A stretch of 64,000 bases of DNA from Sycobia sp. Sy_11. Lineage: Eukaryota > Arthropoda > Insecta > Hymenoptera > Epichrysomallidae. This document shows, in pieces, positions 45,268 to 58,610 of the stretch (position 1 is its first letter; each line of letters starts with the position of its first letter). Location of the stretch: assembly GCA_018907035.1 (NCBI GenBank), contig JACCIC010000022.1, positions 3,511,501-3,575,500 on the forward strand, given 5' to 3'. The notes beneath the pieces were generated by a model. It did no database searches. It saw only the letters and a list, made by a program, of their open reading frames with translations, and had not been told where the DNA came from. Both the position numbers and the translations under genes were made by a program.

Positions 45268-47440
45268 GTGCATTTTTCTTTTCAGTCCAGGCATTAGTTG
45301 CCACTAAGTTTAATAGGGGAAAAAGCTGTCTGTTGAACAAGTGGATAGAAACTTGTTTCTACGATAGTTCTACGGTAGCGTCGCTACAGTTATATGTTTA
45401 ATACAACATGTTCATTTGAAAGTAGTTTTCATCGTCCTAATTTATTGGGACTAAGTATAATAGCAATCTCTTTAAATATGCAAAATTTGGTCCAATATAT
45501 GTAAATTTTAAAATGATGAACTTTTCTTATCGATTTCAAGATGAATATGTTGCAAAGTTGTTCTTCTTGCTTACAGTAAGAATCAGAATAATATTCATCA
45601 ATATAGTAATAGTACGGATGAAAACAGGACCAATTTCAACAAGCCCTTGCTCGGGTAATTGAATTAGTGAGTAGTACTGTAGATAGTAATTTAGGATCGG
45701 ACAGAATCGAACGTATCGAAAACATGAGTTAAGTTAAGTTAAACGTGAGTTCAAATTAGTTAAATTTAAGTTTTGTAAGATTTTGCCTTAAAAATAAAGT
45801 AAAAAATTACTTGATTGATAAAATTAAAACACAAAACGGTTGACTTTTGGTATGTAAAAAATCATTATTAGACTCTTTAAATACAACTTTACTCCATTCA
45901 ACATTCATATTATTTGTGCATGTGCGCTGATTGTTTAGGTTTACACGTTTTTGCCATTTAGTTTTTCAAATAAATCAAAGCAGCAAAAACAAAACACAAC
46001 AAACCAAAATAAAATCAGAGACGAACGCCAGATTTCCGGTATTACTAACGGTTTATTCGGAACAATGGCTCGTGTGCGCTGCAGGGTGGGTGAGCAATGA
46101 AAACCGATTATATACCATTGTATTGACATTTGAGCTTTAATTTTGGTAACGCCAGTATTAAAATTTAGATTTATAGTATTTTCGTAACGTACGCAGTATA
46201 TTTTTGCGGTAGATTCATTACTTTATTGGATGTACTTACTATTTCACTGGATTATACATTGAAAAAAAATAGTTTCATTCAAATCAATGATCTTGCCAAA
46301 AAGAATTGGTTAAATAACTTATTTGGACAAAACAAGCTTCAATAAATGCAATTAAAAACGATCTCATTTTAATAAAGGTTATCTTGATTCGGGTAAATTG
46401 ATTGAATTTAATAAATAAATACAATTTAATCAATTGTATTTAACAAAATTATTTGTTTAAATTTAAAAAAATTTTTTCACTTTATGTATAATGTATTGCT
46501 TTATTATAAATTATTATTTGATTATTTTGGTTTATTATATGTATATTTATTATATTTTATTAATTTATTGTTGTTCTATTTTAAATGGAATTTTTTCACA
46601 CTAATAAATTTTTTTCAGCTTTTAAATGTTAATTACAGTTTTTTCTAAAATTTGATTATTCATATATTTTTGTTATAAAACTATATAAATAGTCTTGTAT
46701 AAAAATATAATTTTTAACCATTTATTTGATATAATTTGAAATTATGACGTCTGCCAAATAGTTTTTATTAAAAAGTAGAATTCTGCAAAGAGTAAAAAAT
46801 ACGATGAACCGAAAATATGAAAAAAATAAAAAATTCAATGCGTATTGACATAAAAGCTATTTGTTAAGTATAATACTATAAGTACACCGACTAGATTGTA
46901 CGTAGCAATTTATTCTTTGATAAGAAAGCTCAGCTAATGCGCTGGATTTCCGCGAGTGACAAAGCCGATAAGATTTTTTTGGATAATATCCTGAAAGAAT
47001 TTGTGGCAAATAGTTATATAATATTTATACCGATGTACGTAACTTCTCTTAGATTTCGTAGGACGTGTGGCATGAAAAATATCATCTGCGATATCCTGAA
47101 CCTACATTTTGTCCCGACAACGGCATCGAAAAAGATCGTCAAATCTTGATAAGGATAATCCGTGTGAGTTCATAAAATATTCCATCTAATATGCATGCTT
47201 ACAAAGTAGAATCTAAATGGAAGAATGCATACATATTTTGCAATTTCCATCTTCTGCTTTTGCTCGAATGTAATACGACAAATTTGAATATTTTGTTAAG
47301 CCCGCCAACTGCCAAGAAATAACGGACTTTGAGCCGACAGATACAGAGATGAGAGTAAAATGTGACCTCGCTTATTGTAATTCTAGGCGAGTATTTCATT
47401 CCGCTTTGATTACTATACTATACATAAAATCTTCTTAATA
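45265..47440. other. AT-rich DNA with one mixed patch
   Basis: AT-rich except for a balanced patch at 46015-46110, within a 69-codon + strand ORF (45931-46140) of no known family. The GTTAAGTTAAGTTAA repeat near 45730 is a trivial short array. Confidence 0.45.
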
Positions 47441-48051
<611 letters not shown>

Positions 48052-48840
48052 GGCACGGTGGCTATATGAAAGCTACTGTCGGATTCCTCGTTGCCCCTGG
48101 GGTAAAGAAACTAGTAGTAGTAGTATAGTTGGTATATATAGAAGATATACGTTTGATTCGCTTGCGACCTTAAAATCCTTAAATACTCGAAAGGATATCT
48201 ATATATATTACTCTTGAATACCGTGGGGAATTTTGTCGAATCCATGTAGCTATCGTCCGACAAAACGGAGACTAAATACTTTCTCTTTCGGACGGATGGT
48301 TATTATTATAGAGCTAACTAGTTTGATTTTGAGCTGATTCGGACAATCGGAAAGAATTACCATCTTCAATTAAAAGCTCCACTTCGAAAATGTCGTTAAG
48401 TCTTACGAAAGCAATCAATATTAATTAATAATACCTTATCATACTGTTTTATGAAATACATGCTGGATTTTAATTTATTTTGTATTTATTTTTGTATTTA
48501 TTTTGCTTCTTTCTATACCGTAATGTAAATAATTTGAATCAACCTTCTTACGCTCGGTAAAAAGTAAGAAATGCTTCTACTATTAAGTAAGATTAATGTT
48601 TTCTTTATAAAAATGCTTCAACTTAATTGTACGCTTACTTTGTAAAATAAAATAAAATATACGAAATATATTACGTACACATTAAAGATGATATCTTCAA
48701 AATCTTACAGGTTACCGTTACTTCTTTTACGATTACTAAGCGCAGCTGCAATATTAAACCTAATCCTTAACGTGAGGTCTAGAATAAATTTGCATCAGCT
48801 AGTTTGACTTCTCAATCTAGCATGTGCAATCTTCCTAGAA
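48052..48840. other. Mostly AT-rich DNA, no gene seen
   Basis: A short (TAG)n run lies near 48113-48125. No gene or transposon motif recognised. Confidence 0.5.
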
Positions 48841-48909
48841 AGTATCGTCAAAACGAGCTTTTTGTGAGTGCGCGAGCGCAAATGTGTATATGTGCGTAAG
48901 TGAGCATCG

Positions 48910-48912
<3 letters not shown>

Positions 48913-48948
<36 letters not shown>
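48913..48948. repeat. (CT)n microsatellite
   Basis: 36 bases of CT dinucleotides. Confidence 0.95.
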
Positions 48949-48950
<2 letters not shown>

Positions 48951-49170
48951 CTTTATTTACCCTTCACTTAAAATAATGCTCTTAGCAGCTGTGCCGCTCT
49001 CGGATGAAACTTGAATGGGAAAACCGATGTGTGATAAGATCTAGCCAGGATCCGGGCACGAAATTCTACCTCTTTAGATCTCTACTTTATAGGATGGATC
49101 ACGTGTTTGATGGTGTATCTATAAAGCGCGGAACGTCGCCCCGGCACCTCGTGATCGTTGTTAATTTTTT
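48949..49170. other. Small balanced island
   Basis: Repeat-free sequence with TCTATAAAGCGCGG at 49118, a good TATA-like match followed by GC-rich DNA. No ORF follows it, so it is at best a promoter for a non-coding or unseen transcript. Confidence 0.25.
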
Positions 49171-50530
49171 ACTCACCGCTTGAGTAGTTTATTCAAACAT
49201 TTCGTAAATATCGCGTGAAAATAAATTTTGATAAATAAAGACCGAGCGTATAATTTTAAAAACATCGTAATAGTATTAACTGTTTTCACGCTACAATATA
49301 TTTCTACTCAATTTTTCCGTCTATGAAATAATTAGCTCGCGATGTTATATTTTTGAGATTACAAAACCATAATTATTTATTTTTTCATAAATACGATAGC
49401 TCCGTAATGAACTTGGAGATGACTTGAACGATGGAGTGAAGTGAAAAGTCGAATTTATACCACTTACATACGATTTTTTATTTCTACGTAAATAACATAA
49501 TTAAAATCCTAACTTATATTTCTCTTAATTTTCATATAAATCTCCAAACCAGATTTTTGAACCTCTTCATTGAAAAATAAACATGTACCCTCGGTGTAGA
49601 AAAAATGATAATATGAGTAATTACATTAATCATAATATAAACAGAATATGAAAACTATCATGACCTGTTTTATGTAATTGTTAATTACTGTTTTAACGAT
49701 GTACATAGGCATCGTCTTATACGCATTCCCAAAATTTTCTCATTTGAAATTGCCTATGCTGTAGTTACGATTTTTTCTCCCAGTTTAGCAACTACTGTTT
49801 TGCGGCAATGGTTAAGGAATCTTAGCAGAACTGAGATTAGATGGTCTCCTGTGTTATTATGGCGTGTGATGTGATTAAAAATTATCAGCTTTTATACGAC
49901 GGTTCTATTATCTTCTAGAGTGAAGGATTTGTAACTTGGTAGGTCGAGTTCATGTCCCAGTCCCCATTGATTGACACGGCATTGCTTTAAAAATTTACAA
50001 GTCACCAGTATTTGAGAGAGTTTAAAGAAGATAAAAAATAGGATTTTTTTATAAAATATGTTTTATGTGAAACAATTTGAATTTCTCAAAAACACCTTAA
50101 GGTTTTTTTAAAAGTTTAATTTTATACCTAAATTTCTGCTTAATTCTTTTGAAGATTCAATTTAAAGTTTTATTTTATAGTTTGTTTTGATATTGCAATT
50201 GTCAACTGCGTCACCTATTATGACAAAAGACGACTACAAAGAGCTGCCATCTGTTCACAAGATAAAAATAACCATAATTCGAGAACTTTGTTGTTAATCT
50301 AAATAAATCTGATAATAAAATTTTAATATTCAAACAAAAAATGTTTTAGCTGTAGCTGTGAGCCTCAAATAGATATCTCTATAAAAATTGCTACCTGCTG
50401 CCTCAAAAAAATGAGCACTTTACTCATAAATAAAGTACGAGTTGTACGAGAAATACGCATCAGGTAGAGACGTACGTAAAAAAAGTTCCAATAAAAACTA
50501 TAGTCCGTGAAACAGTGTGAGAGAAATATA
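49171..50530. other. AT-rich DNA, no feature seen
   Basis: No gene, array or transposon motif recognised. Confidence 0.55.
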
Positions 50531-50767
50531 TATATCGGAGAGCGAAGAAGCGAATGGGGATGGTGCAATTGTCGAAAGAGAGTGAGTAAAATCTTCGCGG
50601 CTGTAAAATGAGGTTAAAGTATGTCTTTCTTACTTGATATTCGCTAGTGTTTTCTTTTACGAGCTCCTCGAAACGAGGGGCGCGCGGTTTTTTCACATTT
50701 GCAATTCGTTTTCCTTTCACCGACACACGCGTTTTCGTGCATGCACATACATTTCGTGCATACACTT

Positions 50768-50791
50768 TCTCTCTCTCTCTCTCTCTCTCTC
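50768..50791. repeat. Short (CT)n microsatellite
   Basis: 24 bases of CT followed by a short CACACA tract. Confidence 0.92.
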
Positions 50792-51300
50792 ACCCACACA
50801 TACACACACATATGTATATACGCATAGATATAACGGTGAGTTATGCGCGGTCGACGGAGTCTCCGTGCAGACGGAGCTATAGAACTCCGAGGGGAGCAAC
50901 GAGGCGCGTTTCTCAACGAATCCCGATGTCAAAGACGTGGCCGATGTAAGTTTCACGACAGGGACGCCCAGAGGAGGAAGCGAGCGCGACCGTGGAACGG
51001 GATTGAGCGTCGCGGCGAGATAAAAGATGGTCTGGGAGTCGCGGATGCGCCCCGATAAAACTAAAAGTGAAATAAAGGAAGAGCGATCGATGGGGATAAA
51101 AGGGGCGTCGAAAAAGAAAGGAGGGGGGTAAAGTGGTCGGATGAATAAGGATTGATTGAAAGAGTAGCGGGTTGGAGGGGGGAGAGGGACGCGAGACGGT
51201 GTGAATTTGGAACGGCTCAGTTGGAACGTTGAAGGGAATATTGCCGATGCTGCCTCGCGTATAATCGTCACGAAGGAGAGGTAAATAGAGAAGGATAAAG
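50792..51300. other. GC-rich, purine-skewed island with a possible exon
   Basis: From 50840 the + strand becomes G/A-rich. Within it, 50883-50945 is a 63-base open segment bounded by CTATAG and a strong GATGTAAGT donor (GT at 50946). It encodes 21 mostly polar residues, including TNPDVKDVAD. The pyrimidine tract before the acceptor is poor and no neighbouring exon is visible. The large - strand ORF at 50717-51271 is Ser/Pro/Arg-rich and taken as a shadow. Confidence 0.25.
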
Positions 51301-52215
51301 GGGAAATTTTCTACAGCGATGAAAAGATTCTTTTACTAATTAGAAATTCCAACAAACGCGTCCTTTTACAGATTGTCCACTTTTTATGTCAGCCATATAT
51401 ACAACTGTGGATGAAGTCTTTGGCCTCGAAATGACCCCATGGACATAAAAATTTTACCAGAATAGAATTTCAAATAATTATTTAGAAAAGAATTCCAAAA
51501 ACACGATTTAAAAATGTGAATTGAACGCTATTTATTAAATGATCAATCTGCTAAAAATTATGTAAAGATCATAACATGACACTCCTATTCTTTTTCGGCC
51601 AAACTATATTTAAAGAGATGAGGCATTTAAGAGAGTAATGACCACAAATGCAATTTTCTTCTCGGATAAGGGCACTTCAGTTAAGAAAGTCGCCACACGG
51701 TATTTTTGGTGACAGTGCAAAATTATCCCGCCTCCTTACTTTAAGTTCTTTTTGGACTCACTGCATCAACTTTATAAATGTTAGAAGCATTAACTACGTC
51801 TCTTTAATTCATTCGATTTGAAATGCTTATACGCTTCTTGAAAATTTATGTTATAAATTTTATAAATATTTTAATTAAAACGGCATGACATAAAATGACA
51901 GTTATAATATGAGTAATAATTTAGTATACACACAGCGTTGAAATTGCTTTATAATAAATATAATATAATTTGTTTTATTTGATATGTTTCATAGTATATT
52001 TCTTAAGTATTATTATTTTAACATTTTGAAACGTTAATATTTTAATATTTAAAATAGAGAAACTATAGAATGATATCAATAACATGTACGACATTGTAAT
52101 ATTTACTAGAGTAGTACATAAGTAGGACATCATAATATTTACTGAAATTGTATGACATTAGAAATGTATGCTTGCTCTGGATCATCATTAGAAAAAGATA
52201 AAGGGAAGCTGGAAC
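51301..52215. other. AT-rich DNA, no feature seen
   Basis: No gene or array recognised. Confidence 0.55.
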
Positions 52216-52232
52216 AGAGAAAGAGAGAGAGA

Positions 52233-52286
<54 letters not shown>

Positions 52287-52290
52287 AAGA
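52216..52290. repeat. (GA)n microsatellite
   Basis: About 75 bases of GA with AAAG and GGG interruptions. Confidence 0.95.
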
Positions 52291-53660
52291 CTGTAAATAT
52301 AGCCTGACCGTATCAGCACTCGCACTACTGGCTTAACATGATCGAAGGCTATTCTACTCAGCGAATTTTTCACCGTAGAATCAACATTACATGGATTTCA
52401 ATAGTTTTTTTTTACTTCATACTTAATGATTTAAAGAATTTTTGTTATTTATTTAAATATCTGAAAAATTTGTGTTCTAAAATTATATAATAAAGTTTAG
52501 TAAGTTTAATGTAACTTCTTTCTCAGAGTTATAGTTTAAGTGGTTTAATGTAATGGGAAGAGTTTCCCAGTTTAGAAGTGGGATCGCTATCACAAGTTTT
52601 CATCCCATAAAGTAAAAAACTTATATAAATTTAAATTTTAAGAAAGTGAAATTCGTGACTTGTTTACAAAAAGTTAATTATTATACTATCATAAAATTTG
52701 ACTTAAACTGGAAGTTGTTTGCTTTATCTGCATGGTAAATAATAAGACTAAGTAAGAAAAAAATTCGGTAAGTTAAATATTGATAAAAATATATTTATAA
52801 AATTGTTTTCAGTTTAAAGTTATTGTAGCATTTTTATTTATATGAATTTTGAAAAAATAATTTTTCTTATTATTACCGCATTATTAAATGCCATTTTTAT
52901 AAGAAAAAACAAGATGTATTTTTTAAATAAAACGAAAAATCCATTTGCTGAGATACAAAAAACGCATTTATAGTATTAAAGAAATGGCGAGGTCTTTTTT
53001 ACGGAACGAAAAGTAGTCTTTTTTTCGAATGCTTATACATATGTCCAAACAATAAATTATTGGTAAGTTGAATGAAAATGTTCTTTATTTTCATATATTT
53101 TATTTTTGTTATGAAATTTTAAAACCTTCTTTATTTCCAAAAGGTTTGGCCAATATACAGAACCTTTTAAATAATATAAAAATGGACGTAAGTGACTGCT
53201 GTGAAGCACTGTTAACTAACATAAGTAATATTTGAATTTTCCCGTATAAAATGTCTTAAAGTAGAGCACTTCTAACTATCAATATAAAAAATCTTTGATA
53301 TCTCGTTTAGAGATTTATAAATGAATAAGAAAAACTCCAGATATATTCTATCGACGTATTTAATTATACAGTTATTTGTGTTTGGTATGTTTAAGTTAAT
53401 ACTTTCTATATTTTCTTTATGCACGGCTTAAAACATATTTTACACTATAGCAGAACACTGGTAGTTTTTCGATTTCTAAATAATAAAAACAAAGGTATAA
53501 TAATCTTCTTTTATTATTAAATAATGAACAACACAATTTTACTTCGGTAGTAATAAAAACGACGATGTTTATTTTAAATGATAAATTGTCAGATTATTTA
53601 TGAAATGTCGCTGAGATAATAAAAATTAATTTACAGTATAAAGCACATGAAAAATTTTAA
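52291..53660. other. AT-rich DNA, no feature seen
   Basis: No gene, array or transposon motif recognised. Confidence 0.55.
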
Positions 53661-54090
53661 GTGATTTTAATTACGTTTGCACCAATAAAATATCTTTACA
53701 TGGAAACGACGGTTATTCTTGATGCACGTGCGTACAAATTTTATATTTCAGAGTGGGAAGCAAATACCAATGTTCCTGCCATGATTGCCATCGAATTTAA
53801 CTCACGAAAAAAGTCGTATGAACAGGAGAAGTTTGACGAGAATAGGAAATGTGCTATCTTTAATGGCCGATTATAAATTCGAGCGGCCTCATTTACACGA
53901 ATCTCGGCATTCTTATCGAGCGTGTTACATTGGCTGAGATAGCGAGCCAAGGTTCGCGTGACCTTGACACCTGAGCGACCTTCGTGTATTCGAATAGCTG
54001 AAACTGCTTACATCGGTCGTCCCGTCCATTGACCCGCAGCCACAGACCTCTCATGTCGTGAAACGAACGAACTATATATGTAATCACTAT
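53661..54090. promoter_or_regulatory. Candidate conserved island, coding status unclear
   Basis: Repeat-free balanced sequence. The + strand ORF 53661-53876 gives 71 codons with a mixed peptide (ILDARAYKFYISEWEANTNV), and the - strand has overlapping ORFs at 53741-53950 and 53893-54087. No start context, splice sites or domain favours any of them. The sequence texture near 53860-54000 resembles regulatory DNA. Confidence 0.25.
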
Positions 54091-55080
54091 TTGTCCGTAT
54101 CAGCGATGTTTTTTTTTGTACGATACAGCGATTATAATGATTAATGTGCTATTATTTTTGGATTTTAAGGCATACTGGGAATTCAAGTGGGATACGTGAC
54201 TTTGTAATAGTATAGCAATAGATTTTTGTAAGTTACTAGTTTGTATAATGTTTATATGGAGCGTCGTTAAGTTTAAGGAATGGTAAATTTAACAAATATT
54301 TGATTACTTTGATAATAATTCAAACCAGCTTAAATTTATGTAGAGTGGAAAGTTATTCAAAGCCCATTTTTATTAGTCAATGCAAATATAGTGCAATAAC
54401 AGAAGCTATTGGTACATTCAGGTTTACAGCTTTGCAGACAATTGTTCAATCGTTCTAGACCAGTTATAGAACGTCATTTGCTCTCGGCAAGCGATGAAAT
54501 CTAATACTAGAATCCTTGAACATTTGTCACAATAATCGTATTAATGCTCGGTAGTTTTTCTAAAACTTGTTACAATGTACGACGAACTCCGTGATTTTGC
54601 TAGATTTAATTTTATGATTAAAATTACATAATTGCATCGTAAGTGCTGGGCTACTCCAGGTAATGCGTTGGCCAACTTAAGTTTCCAATTTCGCCAGGAG
54701 AGGTTCCCAGTACAAATTGTTAAAAGATAGCCTAAGTTTCCGCAGTTGTATTAAATTACTTTTAAAGTTACTTTTTCATCTTTCTTCAGTAGGAAACTTT
54801 CATAACCAGCGAAATCTTTCCAAAACAATGAAAATTCGACATTTCTTTCTGCTTCGAAATTGAAGAATTCCTTTTAATATAATAATTTTAGAAAAATAAA
54901 GAGATTGAAGGCGTATAATCGTATACAAAAAGTAGTTCCGAGTTTAAATTTTTCTACTAATGACAACCTCTATGCTGCTTTTTCAATATAAACAGTTATT
55001 ATCAGGAAATAATTACAAAGATATTTTTCGCGTACATTAAAAGTTAATTATGAGAGATTAAATGTTTTTATATCCGGGTA
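54091..55080. other. AT-rich DNA, no feature seen
   Basis: No gene or array recognised. Confidence 0.5.
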
Positions 55081-55620
55081 AGAAATAAAAACTGAAACGA
55101 TTTTATGAATTCCGCGGTATTTTCCCCGACAGATTATCCCCCTACTTTCTTTTAGATTTAACGCGTAACGATAACAATTTCTATATGGCCCCTCCCCTTC
55201 GCGAGGGAGTCTAGATAAAAGCAGCGGCGAATAAAAAAAAGCTTAATGATACAGAATTAATGTATCCGCAAAACTATTATATACCCTATATAATATTTGC
55301 TGAATGCACGTTACTCGGCGCCTACATAATAACGCTGACCCATTTGGCTGTCAGGTACACCCACTGCCTTTGTTTCCGCCACTGCGCCCGATGCGTCTAG
55401 ACGACGGGGCGGGAGAGGGGTGGACTAATCGCGAATGCTTTGTGCTCGATTAATCGGAATGAATCTCGCGCCGCCGAGTCTGTATTCGACATCCCGTTTA
55501 CGAGCCAATTTGCCGATTTCACGTGTGTATAGATATTTAAGAATAAATTAATCATAATATGGGATAAATAATGGCTTGCTCGATCGTGCATTCTATATCG
55601 TATTATATATACAACATTTT
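55081..55620. other. Balanced repeat-free island
   Basis: GC-richer sequence at 55130-55230 and 55310-55520, with CpG motifs such as GACGACGGGGCGGG near 55399. No ORF above 64 codons. Possible regulatory element. Confidence 0.3.
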
Positions 55621-57026
55621 ACAAAATGTATTTTATGACTATGAATATATTACGTACTGGGATTTAATTCCAGTAATAAGATTGTTTTGTATCGCTGCTT
55701 ACAGTGATGTCTAATAGCTGCGATGTCATTTTAAAGACTAACTTCTATTACAATTGAAAACTCGTTAGATTTATCTTGGAAGGAGAGGTCACGACATCTG
55801 AGCGGATTTGGTCCGGATTTGGGCGAGGTAACTCTGATTCCATCTAAATGAGATCTTTTAAAGTTTTAGAGACTAATGCTCTCTTATTACGAAGATATTC
55901 AGCTTTCTTAGACTGATACAATGTCTGAGTACACCTCTTTCATTAAATTTGTTAATTTAGTTTCTTTAATGACAATCCGTACGTTCAGCATCAAATTCTG
56001 AAAAAGAAGAATATTTGAAACAAAAAAGTACTAACTTTCGAAAATCGAATCTTTTTCCGTAAAGGCATATTTTCTAAATTATTAACGAACGAAGTTCGGT
56101 CGGTTTTGAAAACGCTATTAAAGAATTGACTACTTATGTTAAGTGTTTAATTGCTCCCGATTTTAATTTGATACTAACTGGTAAATTCTAAATTTGTGCA
56201 CATTTATTCGTTAAAACATTCTAGTTTGAAGTAATACAGTTTTAAATCCGGTGTCAAACGGGGAAGATTTCATAAAAAAAAAAATAATCGTAACTTTATT
56301 GCATATGTAATTTCAATTTAAAAAAATATTGAGCTACAATTACCGTATCTTTAGAATGGGAGAAAGTCAAGTGTTAAAATTAGCTTTATATTTCGGATAA
56401 TCCCAATCTGGATCCAATCCGTCATTTAAATGTCCTAGCTTCTCAGTAATAGTCAAATGTCGGTTAAATCTTATAAAGAAATTTATTTTTGCAGTAAATA
56501 AATTAAGGAATCAGTTCATTTTAAAAGTCGAATTTATACTTGGAAGTATTGTTAATTTTATGATTCATCCACTTTATAAATCTTTATCCATAAAATTAAA
56601 TGGAAAATAACAAGTACGTAGTTTTAAATTAGGTATGCATTCGATAATGATATTTTTATTTGAGGGTTTTTAAAAGAATAGATAAAAATACTATAGCAAA
56701 ATATTATAAATATATTGTAGTCATTAATAACTGCTTGTAATATATATTATACATTATATTATACATCTGATTGTGATATAGAATTACATTTTTCGAAGTT
56801 TCGTCCGTTTCTTTTAAATTTGATTTAAGAAAAATAAAAAGTATATATTGTGTGTATATATAATGCGTTATATATAATGTGTTCATATAAAAAAAAATCA
56901 ACAAATTCAATTTATTTGTCATTTAAATTTATTCTGCGCAAAATCGCAATTACAATAAAATTTAATAACAGTCAAAATGTCTTAATCGATAAATAAGAGC
57001 ATTTAAGAAAGAAAAAGATTGTTCAT

Positions 57027-57028
<2 letters not shown>
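55621..57028. other. AT-rich DNA, no feature seen
   Basis: No gene, long array or transposon motif recognised. Confidence 0.55.

Positions 57029-57066
<38 letters not shown>
57029..57066. repeat. (AT)n microsatellite
   Basis: About 38 bases of AT dinucleotides. Confidence 0.95.
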
Positions 57067-57069
<3 letters not shown>

Positions 57070-57193
57070 CCTAGATTAGACTTAATATATATAGTCATCC
57101 TTTCTGAGATAGGTCTTTTCCAAAGGTCAGACACTGCTGTGCCGACGATCAAAGCTCTACTCTGTCATTTCGACGCATCTGTCAATGCACCTC

Positions 57194-57197
<4 letters not shown>

Positions 57198-57253
<56 letters not shown>
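57198..57253. repeat. (TA)n microsatellite
   Basis: About 56 bases of TA dinucleotides. Confidence 0.96.
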
Positions 57254-57255
<2 letters not shown>

Positions 57256-57830
57256 ATATGCGCACTACATATTCAATCGTAAAAAAATCAATCCTCCGAA
57301 GGCTAATAACATCGTGACGAGACGGGAGCAGAGGGGAGGGGCGGGGAACGGGGTAAGTCGAAAAGCGCCCTCGCGAATATAATCCGAGAGCTGCTCTCGA
57401 CACGCGAGCCCCCCCCTCCCCCCGTCGTGCATGACCGGCGCGGTTTATCGTTACATCGGGGCTGGAGGGTGAGTGTGGAGGGGGGACGTGTCGTGCAGCC
57501 CAACGGCAGAAAGTGCGCCCACGGCGCATTTGTATTATGCCAGCCGTATTACGATCGCGCGAAGTGACTCTTTATCAATTGCGCGTTAGCTCCTCCCTGC
57601 ACCACACCCCCCACGCTCTCGATCGCTCGCGATTATAGAATTTCGCTATCGAGTTCCTCCATTTACGAGCGCAAAAGTGTCAATTTTACGGGCAGTACGC
57701 TCTTATCTATAATATCTTTATATCCTGCCGCACGGATAGACGCATCGAAAGCCCGCGAGCGCTGAGACGCGAGTCTGTATTTTGGTTGCTATGCTGTTAT
57801 CGCGCTCTTTATTTCACATTTTGTATTTAT
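57254..57830. other. GC/CpG-rich island
   Basis: Strong CpG island with a C-run at 57409-57422. Open frames on the - strand (57182-57529, 57303-57503) give Pro/Ser/Arg-rich products that look non-coding. Confidence 0.35.
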
Positions 57831-57899
57831 ATTGCCCACATTCATTATTTCTATTCTATATACAAAAATAAATTGTTAAATAATAGAAAAGCAATCAGT

Positions 57900-58610
57900 G
57901 GATGGCCCTTGGATTTCCAGAAGGGCAGCTTATAAAGAGTGGTGTGTCACATAGTCGGGCTTTCTCGTGAGAGGAACAATATCGAGCATTATGCAGTGCC
58001 GGAGAAAGGATTGACTGCCACATTCAGGCATAAGATATTTGCCATCCGTATTTCGTTTGAAGCGAGGTTAGTTCGCTTGGGTGAGCGGAGCTGGTGAGAT
58101 TTTTCAGTTAACTAGGAAACAATTTTCTATTTTATTTCTGTTCTTTGTCAGTATCCTGATATTCAGTCTCTATATAAGCGTGGCTTGTCTAGAAAAATTG
58201 GCCGAATTTTGCCGATATAGGATGAAAGATGTTCAGTCAACTAGCAATAGTGCGTTAAAGCACAAATTGTGAAGCATAATAAAACGGCGTTTATCCCCGA
58301 CTGTTTACGACTTTTGGAGTTAGCCGACAGTTTTGACGATTTGGCCCGTTGAATGACGACTTTTGTTTGAGCGAGGCTCAAATCCATTAAGCTCGTTAAT
58401 CTGTTAAGATATACATGGACATTGAAGTCGAGCGCAGTTTTAATTAGTTTATTTTGAGATTTAACTTGTTTATGCGATTCGCTCATAGAACGAGTTGATC
58501 TGACGCCTATAATGCCATTTAGAGTGTGATAGACAATGAATCGAAAAATTTGACTGAAACAATACGCACTCAATGGTCGATTAAGTAGGGTACTTGATTT
58601 ATGCAAATTT
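57900..58610. promoter_or_regulatory. Candidate promoter/regulatory block, possibly coding on the - strand
   Basis: GCTTATAAAGAG at 57928-57939 is a good TATA-like match followed by balanced repeat-free DNA. Donor-like GGTGAG sites occur near 58079 and 58092. On the - strand 58241-58606 is open for 121 codons, starting at an ATG, with a mixed peptide (KSQNKLIKTALDFNVHVYLN) of no known family and no clear signal or domain. A small hairpin, TTTGAGC/GCTCAAA, lies at 58366-58382. Promoter, conserved element and small gene all remain possible. Confidence 0.25.

Noticed and set aside
50717..51271. 184-codon - strand ORF
   Set aside because: Ser/Pro/Arg-rich translation of a purine-skewed island running into the (CT)n array; no domain.
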